NCBI RefSeq assembly: GCF_014207985.1
Contig: NZ_JACHMI010000001.1
Span: 7,609,001-7,673,000 of the forward strand
Direction of reading: 5' to 3'
Origin: Nonomuraea rubra
GTDB taxonomy: Bacteria > Actinomycetota > Actinomycetes > Streptosporangiales > Streptosporangiaceae
Length of the DNA stretch: 64,000 bases
Part shown: piece after piece, positions 17,253 through 28,705 of the stretch
Layout: each line of letters opens with the position of its first letter
Numbering within the stretch: the first letter of the stretch is position 1
The notes under the pieces: model-generated
What the model was told of the DNA's origin: nothing
Database searches by the model: none
Seen by the model: only the letters and a program-made list of their open reading frames with translations
Position numbers and translations under genes: made by a program

Positions 17253-17318
17253 GCCCTTCCTCGCCACATGCGGCTCCTACGGTTACGCCAACGCTGACCG
17301 AGACAAGGAGCGTGACGC

Positions 17319-18062
17319 ATGACCCAGGCGGACCTGATCGTCCTGCACCAGGTCAACAAGCGCTTTGGCGATCACCACGTGCTCAGGGACGTCGACCTGA
17401 CCGTACGGCAGGGCGAGGTCGTCGTGATCATCGGCCCGTCCGGCGCGGGCAAGTCCACCCTGTGCCGCGCGATCAACCGGCTGGAGACGATCGACTCGGG
17501 CACGATCACTCTCGACGGGACGCCGCTGCCGGCTGAGGGCAGGGAGCTGGCCAGGCTGCGCGCCGAGGTCGGCATGGTGTTCCAGTCGTTCAACCTCTTC
17601 GCGCACAAGACCGTCCTGGACAACGTCGTCCTCGGGCAGGTCCACGTGCTCAAGCGGCCGAAGGGCGAGGCCGTGCGCAAGGCCCGCGAGCTGCTCGACC
17701 GCGTCGGCATCGGCGGCCAGGCGGACAAGTTCCCCGCCCAGCTCTCCGGCGGGCAGCAGCAGCGGGTGGCCATCGCCAGGGCGCTGGCCATGGACCCGAA
17801 GGCGATCCTGTTCGACGAGCCCACCTCGGCGCTGGACCCGGAGATGGTCAACGAGGTGCTGGACGTCATGACGGGCCTGGCCCGCGAGGGCATGACCATG
17901 GTCGTCGTCACCCACGAGATGGGCTTCGCCCGCCGTGCGGCCGACCGGGTCGTCTTCATGGCCGACGGCGAGATCGTCGAGCAGAACACCCCGGACACCT
18001 TCTTCGGCGCGCCCAGCAGCGACCGCGCCCAGTCCTTCCTCGCCAAGATCCTCACTCACTAA
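17319..18062 (+). CDS. gluA: Glutamate ABC transporter ATP-binding protein
   Basis: 247 residues. Walker [10 protein letters not shown] is at 39-47, Q-loop [10 protein letters not shown], signature [15 protein letters not shown], Walker [15 protein letters not shown] and the switch histidine in [11 protein letters not shown]. All are typical of polar amino-acid importer ATPases (GluA/GlnQ). ATG 17319 has AAGGAG eight bases upstream. First gene of gluABCD; the tandem 19-base repeats lie about 70 bases upstream. Confidence 0.95.
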   Translation: MTQADLIVLHQVNKRFGDHHVLRDVDLTVRQGEVVVIIGPSGAGKSTLCRAINRLETIDSGTITLDGTPLPAEGRELARLRAEVGMVFQSFNLFAHKTVLDNVVLGQVHVLKRPKGEAVRKARELLDRVGIGGQADKFPAQLSGGQQQRVAIARALAMDPKAILFDEPTSALDPEMVNEVLDVMTGLAREGMTMVVVTHEMGFARRAADRVVFMADGEIVEQNTPDTFFGAPSSDRAQSFLAKILTH

Positions 18063-18071
18063 GGAGCCGTG

Positions 18072-18899
18072 ATGTTCGGCAGATCCCTCTTCGCCGTGTT
18101 CGCCGTCGTGGCCGTCGCCTCCGGGTGCGGGGGCGGCTCGGAGAGCTACGCCTCCATCGTGGACAAGGCCAAGAACGACAAGAAGCTGGTGATCGGCGTC
18201 AAGGCCGACCAGCCCGGGCTCGGCCTGCGCACGCCCGACGGCGCCTTCACCGGCTTCGACATCGAGGTGGCCAAGTACGTGGCCAAGCAGCTCGGCGTCG
18301 AGCCGAGCGGCATCACGTTCAAGGAGACCGTGTCCGCCAACCGGGAGGCGTTCATCGAGCAGGGCCAGGTGGACCTGGTCGTGGCCACGTACTCGATCAC
18401 CGACGCCCGCAAGCAGAAGGTGTCCTTCGCCGGGCCGTACTTCGTGGCCGGACAGGACCTGCTGGTCCGCGCCGACGAGGCGGCGCTGACCGGGCCCGAG
18501 GCGCTCAACGGCAAGAAGCTGTGCTCGGTCGCCGGCTCCACGCCCGCGCAGAAGGTCAAGGCGGAGTACGCCAAGGAGGTGCAGCTCCAGGAGGAGCGCA
18601 CGTACTCGGCGTGCGTGGACCGCGTGCTCGGCGGCCAGCTCGACGCCATCACCACCGACAACGTCATCCTGGCCGGGTACGCCGCGCAGCACTCCGGCAA
18701 GCTCAAGGTGGTCGGCAAGACGTTCAGCACCGAGAAGTACGGCATCGGGATGAAGAAGGACGACACGGCCGGGCGCAAGGCCGTCAACGACGCCCTGGAG
18801 AAGATGTTCTCCGACGGGAGCTGGACCAAGGCGCTGCAGGCCAGCGTGGGCGCCTCCGGCTTCACCCTGCCGCAGGCCCCGCAGCTCGAGCGGTACTGA
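18072..18899 (+). CDS. gluB: Glutamate ABC transporter substrate-binding lipoprotein
   Basis: 275 residues with a signal peptide ending at the lipobox VASGC and a family 3 binding fold: VIGVKADQPGLGLRTPDG, FTGFDIEVAKYVAKQL, VATYSITDARKQKVSF, CSVAGSTPAQKV. ATG 18072 is preferred to GTG 18069 since AAGGAG is five bases before the ATG. It is the receptor of the gluABCD importer and a clear paralogue of the product at 16375-17217, sharing the same motif order. Confidence 0.95.
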   Translation: MFGRSLFAVFAVVAVASGCGGGSESYASIVDKAKNDKKLVIGVKADQPGLGLRTPDGAFTGFDIEVAKYVAKQLGVEPSGITFKETVSANREAFIEQGQVDLVVATYSITDARKQKVSFAGPYFVAGQDLLVRADEAALTGPEALNGKKLCSVAGSTPAQKVKAEYAKEVQLQEERTYSACVDRVLGGQLDAITTDNVILAGYAAQHSGKLKVVGKTFSTEKYGIGMKKDDTAGRKAVNDALEKMFSDGSWTKALQASVGASGFTLPQAPQLERY

Positions 18900-19567
18900 T
18901 GGAGGCACTGCTGACCGAGGGCGGCACCATCCTGGCCGCCTTCTGGATGACGGTGCGGCTGGCGGCGGTCAGCGCGCTCGGCTCGCTGGTGCTGGGCACG
19001 CTGCTGACCGCCATGCGGGTGGCCCCGCTGGCCTCGCTGCGCGCCACCGCCACCGTGTACGTGACCGTGGCCCGCAACACGCCGCTGACGCTGGTGCTGC
19101 TGTTCACCGGTCTCGGCATCGGCGCGAACCTGGGCCTGGAGCTGTCCGACGACATCGCGACCAACAACTTCTGGCTCGCCGTCATCGGGCTGACCGCCTA
19201 CACCTCGGCGTTCGTGTGCGAGGCGCTGCGCTCCGGGCTCAACACGGTGCCCGTCGGGCAGGCGGAGGCGGCCCGCTCGCTGGGGCTCGGCTTCGTCAGG
19301 ACGCTGGCGCTGATCACGCTGCCGCAGGCGTTCCGCGCGGTGGTGGCGCCGCTGGGCAGCATCCTCATCGCGCTGACCAAGAACACCACGATCGCCCTGG
19401 TGGTGGGCGTGGCGGAGGCGTCGGTGCGGATGCGGGAGCTGATCGAGACGTACGGTGACCAGGTCATCGAGATCTTCCTCGGCTTCGCCGCCGGCTTCGT
19501 GCTGCTGTGCCTGCCGATGGGGTTGCTGTTCGGCTGGTTGTCGAAGCGGATGGCGGTGGCGCGATGA
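18899..19567 (+). CDS. gluC: Glutamate ABC transporter permease GluC
   Basis: 222 residues with about five hydrophobic segments. The inner-membrane importer signature lies around VCEALRSGLNTVPVGQAEAA and RSLGLGFVRTLALITLPQA, the EAA loop of polar amino-acid permeases. The ATG shares one base with the stop of gluB (TGATG). It pairs with GluD as the heterodimeric channel. Confidence 0.95.
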   Translation: MEALLTEGGTILAAFWMTVRLAAVSALGSLVLGTLLTAMRVAPLASLRATATVYVTVARNTPLTLVLLFTGLGIGANLGLELSDDIATNNFWLAVIGLTAYTSAFVCEALRSGLNTVPVGQAEAARSLGLGFVRTLALITLPQAFRAVVAPLGSILIALTKNTTIALVVGVAEASVRMRELIETYGDQVIEIFLGFAAGFVLLCLPMGLLFGWLSKRMAVAR

Positions 19568-20391
19568 CGTTCGCGAACCTGTACGAGCGGCCCGGCCCGC
19601 GCGGCGTGCGCCGCAACCGGGTGCTGACGGTCCTCGTCGCGGCGGCGCTGCTGGCGGTGGCGTACGTCGTCTACGTGCGCTTCGACGAGAAGGACCAGTG
19701 GGCGGCGGAGAAGTGGACGCCGCTGCTGCGCGGCGACGTCTGGGCCACGTTCATCCTGCCCGGCCTGGCGGGCACGCTGGCGGCGGCCGTCGCCGGGGTG
19801 GTGCTGGCCGCGCTGTTCGGGCTGCTGTTCGCCGTCGCCCGGCTGTCGGAGCACCGCTGGATCCGGGTGCCGGCCGCCGTGGTGGTGGAGTTCTTCCGGT
19901 CCGTGCCGCTGCTGCTGCTGATCTTCTTCGCGTTCTTCGGGTCGTACGTGCTCATCGGCGTGAACATCTCGGCGTTCGCCGCCGTCGTGTTCGGGCTGAC
20001 CCTCTACAACGGGTCGGTCATCGCGGAGATCGTCAGGGCCGGGGTGCTGAGCCTGCCGAAGGGGCAGCGGGAGGCGGCGTACGCGGTCGGCATGCGCAAG
20101 GGGCAGGCGATGCGGCTCGTCCTGCTGCCGCAGGCCGTCAAGGCCATGCTGCCCGCGCTGATCAGCCAGTTCGTGGTGCTGCTGAAGGACTCGGCGCTGG
20201 GCCTGATCGTGGGCTACGACGAGCTGGTGGACCGGGGGCTGAACGGGATCGCGGCGAACTTCTCCAACGTCATCCCGGCGGCCGTCCTCATCGCGGCCAT
20301 CTTCATCCTGATCAACCTGGCGCTGGACCGGCTGGCGCACCGCCTCGGCGCCTCCTCCACAGCGCGGGCGCCCAGGGTGCGGTCCCGATGA
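19564..20391 (+). CDS. gluD: Glutamate ABC transporter permease GluD
   Basis: 275 residues. A cytoplasmic lead ([20 protein letters not shown]) precedes a polar amino-acid permease domain with the EAA loop EIVRAGVLSLPKGQREAAYA. The ATG overlaps the gluC stop by four bases. The 3' end overlaps the convergent gene 20312-21688 by 80 bases, an unusually long tail-to-tail overlap. Confidence 0.93.
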   Translation: MTFANLYERPGPRGVRRNRVLTVLVAAALLAVAYVVYVRFDEKDQWAAEKWTPLLRGDVWATFILPGLAGTLAAAVAGVVLAALFGLLFAVARLSEHRWIRVPAAVVVEFFRSVPLLLLIFFAFFGSYVLIGVNISAFAAVVFGLTLYNGSVIAEIVRAGVLSLPKGQREAAYAVGMRKGQAMRLVLLPQAVKAMLPALISQFVVLLKDSALGLIVGYDELVDRGLNGIAANFSNVIPAAVLIAAIFILINLALDRLAHRLGASSTARAPRVRSR

Positions 20392-21688
20392 CGGCCAGCA
20401 GGAGCAGCAGCGGCGCGCGCCACCACCACGTGACGCTCGCCGGTGGCGGGCCGTCCGGCCGCGACACCCAGGGGCGGGCCGTCTTCGACCAGGCGAGGAA
20501 GGCGTCGCCGACGGGCAGCAGGCCGAAGGCGTACCGCTTGGTCCACGGGGTGCCGATGGGCAGCCCGGCCAGCTCGCCGTAGCTGGCCAGGGCGGCGGCG
20601 AGCGGGGCGTCCCCCCGCACCTGGGCGGCGCCCAGGGTGACCGCCGTGGCCGACAGGCTCACGCCCAGCGGCAGCGGCCCCGAGTCGACGTCGCCCGGCC
20701 CGTCCATCCCTCGCGGGTACTCGCGGACGGCCGGGCCGAGCCCGAGCGGGGTGACCACGTAGCGGTCGCGGAAGCGCAGGTACTGCCCGGCGGAGAAGGC
20801 CGGGTCGATGTCCGCCAGGAACCGCTGGATCAGGCTCTGCGAGGAGCCCCTGGCCACCTCGGCCGGCTCGCCGGTGCCCGGCTCGGCCCGGTGCGGGATC
20901 AGGCCGGTACGCGGGTCGAGGCGCTCCCGGGTCCCGCGCAGCCAGCGGTCCACCGTGGCGGCGTACCGGGGTGGCCGCAGCGTGTCGTGCAGGCGCAGCG
21001 AGGCCACCGCCACCGTCGAGTCGACCGGCCAGGACTGGCCCGGGTACGCCTCCAGGAACGGCGAGCGCGACCGGTCGAACGCCCGGCCCAGCGCGGCCGA
21101 GTCCTCGGTGAAGCGGCGCAGCTCGGCCGGGTCGCGGGCATCGTCCGGCTGCAGGGCGAGCACGCCGCCGCGCAGCCAGTTGGTCCAGCCCCGGTAGAAC
21201 ACGCCGTGGGGCGGGTCGAGGTCCGGGCTGAACGGCTCGCGGCCCGGGGGCGCGTCGAGCCGCCGCAGCGCCCAGCGGGACTCGCGCAGCGCCTCCGGGC
21301 GGGTGGTCCCGTCCCGCTGCGCGAGCTCGACCCAGCTCAGGCCGTACAGGACGTGCAGGAAGAAATAGCCCTCGGGGAAGAGCGCCTGCGCCTGCCCGGC
21401 GGCGCCCGCGTCCAGGGCCGAGCGGAGGAAGGCGAGCTGGCGGCGCACGCCGGGCGGCTCACCGTCCGGGCCCGCGGTGGCCGGCACGACCAGCCGCACG
21501 GCGCCGGCCAGCGCGCACAACGAGATCACGGCGGCCGCGCCCCGCCGCGCCCAGCGCAGCAACCGGCGCCCGGCCGACGGCGGCGCACCCGCGACGGCGC
21601 GCAACGGGCCGCGCTCCTCGGCGCTCGCGGGGGTAGGCGCTGGGCCGGGCTTGTCGGCGCTCGCGGGGGTGGGCGTCGGGTCGGGCAT
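20312..21688 (-). CDS. Uncharacterised two-TM membrane protein with large helical extracytoplasmic domain
   Basis: 458 residues; family not recognised. A proline/alanine-rich N-terminus (PTPTPASADKPGPAPTPASA, an internal repeat) leads to one hydrophobic segment (AAAVISLCALAGAVRLVVPA), then about 340 residues of predominantly helical sequence rich in W, Y and R (GYFFLHVLYGLSWVELAQRD, GVFYRGWTNWLRGG, ESRWALRRLD). A second TM segment (APLLLLLAVIGTAPWAPALW) and a basic tail end it. The pattern recalls alpha/alpha-toroid domains, but that is a guess. It is divergent from the amidase gene and overlaps the end of gluD. ATG 21688 was chosen as the only Met near the N-terminus. Confidence 0.7.
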   Translation of the reverse strand: MPDPTPTPASADKPGPAPTPASAEERGPLRAVAGAPPSAGRRLLRWARRGAAAVISLCALAGAVRLVVPATAGPDGEPPGVRRQLAFLRSALDAGAAGQAQALFPEGYFFLHVLYGLSWVELAQRDGTTRPEALRESRWALRRLDAPPGREPFSPDLDPPHGVFYRGWTNWLRGGVLALQPDDARDPAELRRFTEDSAALGRAFDRSRSPFLEAYPGQSWPVDSTVAVASLRLHDTLRPPRYAATVDRWLRGTRERLDPRTGLIPHRAEPGTGEPAEVARGSSQSLIQRFLADIDPAFSAGQYLRFRDRYVVTPLGLGPAVREYPRGMDGPGDVDSGPLPLGVSLSATAVTLGAAQVRGDAPLAAALASYGELAGLPIGTPWTKRYAFGLLPVGDAFLAWSKTARPWVSRPDGPPPASVTWWWRAPLLLLLAVIGTAPWAPALWRRRRGGAPAGPAPG

Positions 21689-21742
21689 CCGGTTGATGGT
21701 AGCGGGGGCCGGGTCGGGTGATCTGCCCGTCATGATGTGTTC

Positions 21743-23050
21743 ATGCCGATTCCCCCTGGCCCCTTCGCCGGCCGTACCATCACCGACCTCGCCCGGGACC
21801 TGCGCGCGGGGCAGGTCACCGCCACCGAGCTGGCCGAGCGGGCGCTCGACGCCGCCGGCGCGCTCGGACCCGCGCTGAACGCGTTCGTGACCATGGACGC
21901 CGCCGGGGCACTGGAGGCGGCGCGCCGCGCGGACGAGGAGCTGGCCGCGGGCACCGACCGGGGGCCGCTGCACGGGCTGCCGGTCGCGGTCAAGGACCTG
22001 ATCATGGTGGCGGGCCTGCCCGCGACGATGGGGTCGAGGCACTTCGCCCAGTACGTCCCCGACACCGACGCCACGTGCGTGACGCGCCTGCGCCGGGCCG
22101 GGGCGGTCATCGTGGGCAAGACGACGACGCACGAGTTCGCGTACGGCCCCACCGGCGACCGCTCCGCCAACGGCCCCTCGCGCAACCCCCGGGACCCGGA
22201 GCGCATGTCGGGCGGCTCCAGCGGCGGCAGCGCGGCGGCCGTGGCGGCGGGCATCGTCCCGCTGGCGATCGGCACCGACACGGGCGGGTCCGTGCGCATC
22301 CCCGCCGCTCTGTGCGGGATCGCCGGCTTCAAGCCCGCGTTCGGGGCGATCCCGGCGGACGGGGTGTTCCCGCTGTCGCGCAGCTACGACCACGTCGGCG
22401 TGCTGGCGGGAGGAGCGGAGGACTGCCTGATCGCCTACCGCTGCCTGACCGGGGAGACCGTGGACGGGAGCGCCGCCGGGAGCGTGGGCTGGATCGACCC
22501 GGCCGGGCTGTTCGACGGTGATCCGCGGGTGACACGGGCCGTGCGGGCGGTGCTGGAGACCGGGGAGGAGGTGCGGCTGCCCGAGGGGTTCGCCGAGGAG
22601 GTGCGGGAGACGTACGTGGCGGTGCAGAGCTGCGAGACGGCCGCCGTGCACGCCGAGCGGCTGGGGCGGGCGCCCGAGCTGTTCGAGCCGGAGGTGCTGG
22701 AGCGGCTGCGCGCGGCCGCGGAGGTGCCCGGCTGGCGGTACGTGCGCGCGCTGGAGGCCAGGGAGCGGCTGGCAGGCCTGGTGGAGGAGCTGTTCGGGCG
22801 GCACGACGTGCTCGCGATGCCGACCGTGCCGATCGTGGCGCCGCCGGTGGATCAGCGGGAGTTCGCGCTGGACGGCCGGGCGGTCGCGGTGCGCCCGGCG
22901 CTGCTCGCCCTGACCAGCCCGTGGAACGTGCTCGGCCTGCCCGCGCTGACCGTGCCCGCCGGGCTGGTGGACGGGCTGCCGGTCGGCCTGCAGCTCGTCT
23001 GCCGGCCTGGCGACGAACCCCTCCTCTTCGCCACCGCCGCACTCCTGTGA
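21743..23050 (+). CDS. Amidase signature family hydrolase
   Basis: 435 residues. The Ser-cisSer-Lys triad is intact: K84 in VAVKD, cis-Ser in MSGGSSGGSAAAV and nucleophile S183 in GTDTGGSVRIP. The family hydrolyses amides or acts in amidotransfer; without gatB or gatC neighbours a catabolic amidase is more likely than GatA. ATG 21743 was chosen; GTG 21737 is two codons upstream. It ends four bases before the convergent NB-ARC gene. The substrate is unknown. Confidence 0.9.
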   Translation: MPIPPGPFAGRTITDLARDLRAGQVTATELAERALDAAGALGPALNAFVTMDAAGALEAARRADEELAAGTDRGPLHGLPVAVKDLIMVAGLPATMGSRHFAQYVPDTDATCVTRLRRAGAVIVGKTTTHEFAYGPTGDRSANGPSRNPRDPERMSGGSSGGSAAAVAAGIVPLAIGTDTGGSVRIPAALCGIAGFKPAFGAIPADGVFPLSRSYDHVGVLAGGAEDCLIAYRCLTGETVDGSAAGSVGWIDPAGLFDGDPRVTRAVRAVLETGEEVRLPEGFAEEVRETYVAVQSCETAAVHAERLGRAPELFEPEVLERLRAAAEVPGWRYVRALEARERLAGLVEELFGRHDVLAMPTVPIVAPPVDQREFALDGRAVAVRPALLALTSPWNVLGLPALTVPAGLVDGLPVGLQLVCRPGDEPLLFATAALL

Positions 23051-23054
23051 CGGG

Positions 23055-25178
23055 TCAGTGTTCGGCGGCCGGGTGGGCGGAGTTGGGATCGGGGTCGAGG
23101 GCGTGCAGGATGCCGGTGTCCAGCCCGGTGTCGTAGCCGGCGGCGAACGCCGTCTGGAACGCGCTGTCGCCGATCGCCGCGCGGGCCAGCCGCTCGCACA
23201 TCTCCCGCGCGCCGACCCACTCGGGAATGCCGAGCTGCGCCCGGCCGATGGTGTCCCACACCTGCTGGGCCAGGCCGAGCCGGCGGGCGGCGGGCTCGGC
23301 CTGGCCGGAGGCGGAGGCGGCGCAGGCGAGCACGTCGAGGGCCATGGCGATGCCGATGCTGTCGTGCAGCCGGTGCTTGATCTCCAGCGCCGACCGCGCG
23401 TACGCCTGGGCGGCGTCGTTGCGGCCCAGTGACAGCTCGGCCTGGGCGCGGAAGAGGTCGGCGTACGCGCGCATCCACCGCTCGCCGTGCTTGTCGCACT
23501 CGGCGCACATCTCCTCCAGCGCCTTGACCGCGTCCTCGACGCGGCCCTGCGCGGTGTGCACGTGGCTCTGCCCGAGCCGGGCCAGCAGCGTGGGCAGGGT
23601 GAGGCCGCGCTCGGGCCGGTGCACGGCCAGCAGGCTGTCGGCCAGCGCCAGAGCCAGTGCGAGGTCGCCCCTGATGGTGGCGGCGGCCATGACCATGGCC
23701 TGGGCGGCGAGCGCCGCGGCGGTGTCGCCGAGCTGGTCGGCGACGCCGGCGCACTCGGCCGCCCAGGCCATGCCGGCGTTGGGGTCGCCCTGCACCATGA
23801 GGGTCAGGCTGCACACCCACAACGCCCTGTTGCGCACCACACTCGGCTCGGTGTCCAGAGCCAGGGCGCGCTCCAGGTAGTGCTGTCCTTCCCGGAGGAA
23901 GCCGCACGGGTACCAGAAGAACCACAGCGCGGCGGCCAGCTCCAGCGCGGTGTGGTCACGGGGGTTGGTCAGGCAGTAGTCGAGCGCCGTCCGCAGGTTG
24001 TCGTGCTCGGCGTTGGTGCGGTCGTTCCAGGAGACCTGTTCGGGGCCCAGCCAGGCGGCGTCGCCGCGGCGGGCCAGCTTCAGGTAGAAGTCGCGGTGCC
24101 GGCGCCGCAGCCCGTCCTGCTCGCCGAGGGCGCGCAGCCAGATGGCGCCGTACTCGCGGATGGTGTCCAGCATCCGGTAACGCTCGCCGCCGCCGGTGGG
24201 CGCCCAGATCACGATCGACTTGTCCACCAGCCCGGCCATCAGGTCGGGGATGGCCGCGGGGGGCAGCAGCTCGTCGGAGCAGACCTCGGCCACGGCGGTG
24301 TCGTCGAAGCTGCCGGCGAACACCGACGTGCGCGCCCACAGCAGCCGCTCCTCCGGCGTGCAGAGCTGGTGGCTCCAGCCGATGGCGGTGCGCAGCGCCT
24401 GGTGCCAGGGCGGGTCGGCGTCGTTCACCTCGGCGTCGGTGTCGCCGAGCAGCTCGAACCGGTCGTCGAGCCGCTCGCACAGCTCGGCGGCGGGCAGCTC
24501 GCGCAGCCGGGCCGCGGCCAGCTCGATGGCCAGCGGGAGCCCTTCCAGGCGGCGGCACAGGCGGGCCAGGTCGGCGCGGTTGCCGTCGGTGACGGTGAAG
24601 CCGGGCAGGGAGCGGGCGGTGCGCTCGGCGAGCAGGATCACCGCGTCCTGCCGGCCGCCGCCGCCGGAGTCGGGGACCGGGAGCGGGTCGATGATCAGGA
24701 CCTGCTCGTCGGGCACGCCGAGCGGGCGGCGGCTGGTGGCCAGGATCGACAGCCCGGGCGCGGCGAGGAGCAGCTCGCGGGCCGTGGCGGCGCACTCGTC
24801 GATCAGGTGCTCGCAGGTGTCGAGCACCAGCAGGAGGTGCCGGTCCTCCAGGTATTCGGCCAGCACGTCCATCATGGGCCTGGTGGTGCGGTCGGCGAGC
24901 GGCAGCGCCTCGGCGATGCTGTACGGCACCAGCGCCCCCTCGTCCAGCGCCGAGAGCTGGACGAGGCAGGCGCCGTCACCGTAGCCGGGCTGCATGAGGG
25001 CGGCGGCCCGCAGCGCCAGCCGGGTCTTGCCGACCCCGCCCACGCCGGTCAGCGTCACCATCCGGAATTCCCTGCACAGCCGGCGGATCCGGGCGAGCTC
25101 TCCGCGGCGGCCTACCAGGCTGGTCGTCTCCGGCGGCAGATTCCCGGCATGCCGCCCACCCATGTTCATGATCCTCAC
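23055..25178 (-). CDS. NB-ARC ATPase with TPR-like repeats, lacking a DNA-binding domain
   Basis: About 707 residues. NLPPETTSLVGRRGELARI and Walker A GVGGVGKT (45-52), Walker B HLLLVLDTCEHL, and LEGLPLAIELAAARL are the NB-ARC core of actinobacterial LuxR/AfsR-type STAND regulators. Residues 380-690 are degenerate TPR-like helices (ALWFFWYPCGFLREGQHYLE and similar). Relatives normally end in a LuxR helix-turn-helix or start with an OmpR/BTAD domain; here the protein stops soon after the repeats and neither is present. Several starts are possible: GTG 25178, ATG 25169 and ATG 25163, the last best spaced from GAGG. It may act through a partner protein. Confidence 0.85.
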   Translation of the reverse strand: MRIMNMGGRHAGNLPPETTSLVGRRGELARIRRLCREFRMVTLTGVGGVGKTRLALRAAALMQPGYGDGACLVQLSALDEGALVPYSIAEALPLADRTTRPMMDVLAEYLEDRHLLLVLDTCEHLIDECAATARELLLAAPGLSILATSRRPLGVPDEQVLIIDPLPVPDSGGGGRQDAVILLAERTARSLPGFTVTDGNRADLARLCRRLEGLPLAIELAAARLRELPAAELCERLDDRFELLGDTDAEVNDADPPWHQALRTAIGWSHQLCTPEERLLWARTSVFAGSFDDTAVAEVCSDELLPPAAIPDLMAGLVDKSIVIWAPTGGGERYRMLDTIREYGAIWLRALGEQDGLRRRHRDFYLKLARRGDAAWLGPEQVSWNDRTNAEHDNLRTALDYCLTNPRDHTALELAAALWFFWYPCGFLREGQHYLERALALDTEPSVVRNRALWVCSLTLMVQGDPNAGMAWAAECAGVADQLGDTAAALAAQAMVMAAATIRGDLALALALADSLLAVHRPERGLTLPTLLARLGQSHVHTAQGRVEDAVKALEEMCAECDKHGERWMRAYADLFRAQAELSLGRNDAAQAYARSALEIKHRLHDSIGIAMALDVLACAASASGQAEPAARRLGLAQQVWDTIGRAQLGIPEWVGAREMCERLARAAIGDSAFQTAFAAGYDTGLDTGILHALDPDPNSAHPAAEH

Positions 25179-25385
25179 CTGTCCGGCTCGGTCCGCCGCG
25201 TTCGGTGACAGCAGCTTGCCGGACGCGGCCAGGATCCGCCACGAAAAGTGAGAAAGTGACTACGCAACAGACCGGGTTGCGGGCGTTTCTTAATGCCGTC
25301 CCCTGTTGAGCGATTCCGCCGGGTTCGTTCGAGGCGCCGGCTCGAACGCGCGAAACCCCGGGTCGGCGGGCCCTTCCCACTTAAC

Positions 25386-25395
25386 CAAGCGCTTG
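25386..25395. promoter_or_regulatory. Palindrome upstream of the cholesterol oxidase operon
   Basis: CAAGCGCTTG is a perfect 10-base palindrome 13 bases before the ATG of the first operon gene and is flanked by TTAAC on its left. Such AAGCGCTT sites are common targets of TetR-type regulators in actinobacteria; no regulator gene is adjacent, so the assignment is tentative. Confidence 0.4.
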
Positions 25396-25408
25396 CTACG
25401 CTCCGCCC

Positions 25409-28604
<3,196 letters not shown>

Positions 28605-28705
28605 GCGGGACCGGGACGGGGTCCTCATGACCGGCGCCCCGTCCCGACCGTCGCTGTGCGCCCATCCGTAACTCGCGGTCAACCTCGGCGGTCTACCGTG
28701 CGCGC

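Noticed and set aside
17253..17318. A sigma-70 promoter for gluA around TACGGT at 17278
   Set aside because: No acceptable -35 hexamer lies at the right distance; an activator-dependent promoter is possible but cannot be supported.
21743..23050. GatA subunit of the aminoacyl-tRNA amidotransferase
   Set aside because: No gatB or gatC neighbours are present and the genes around it are unrelated; a stand-alone amidase is the simpler reading.
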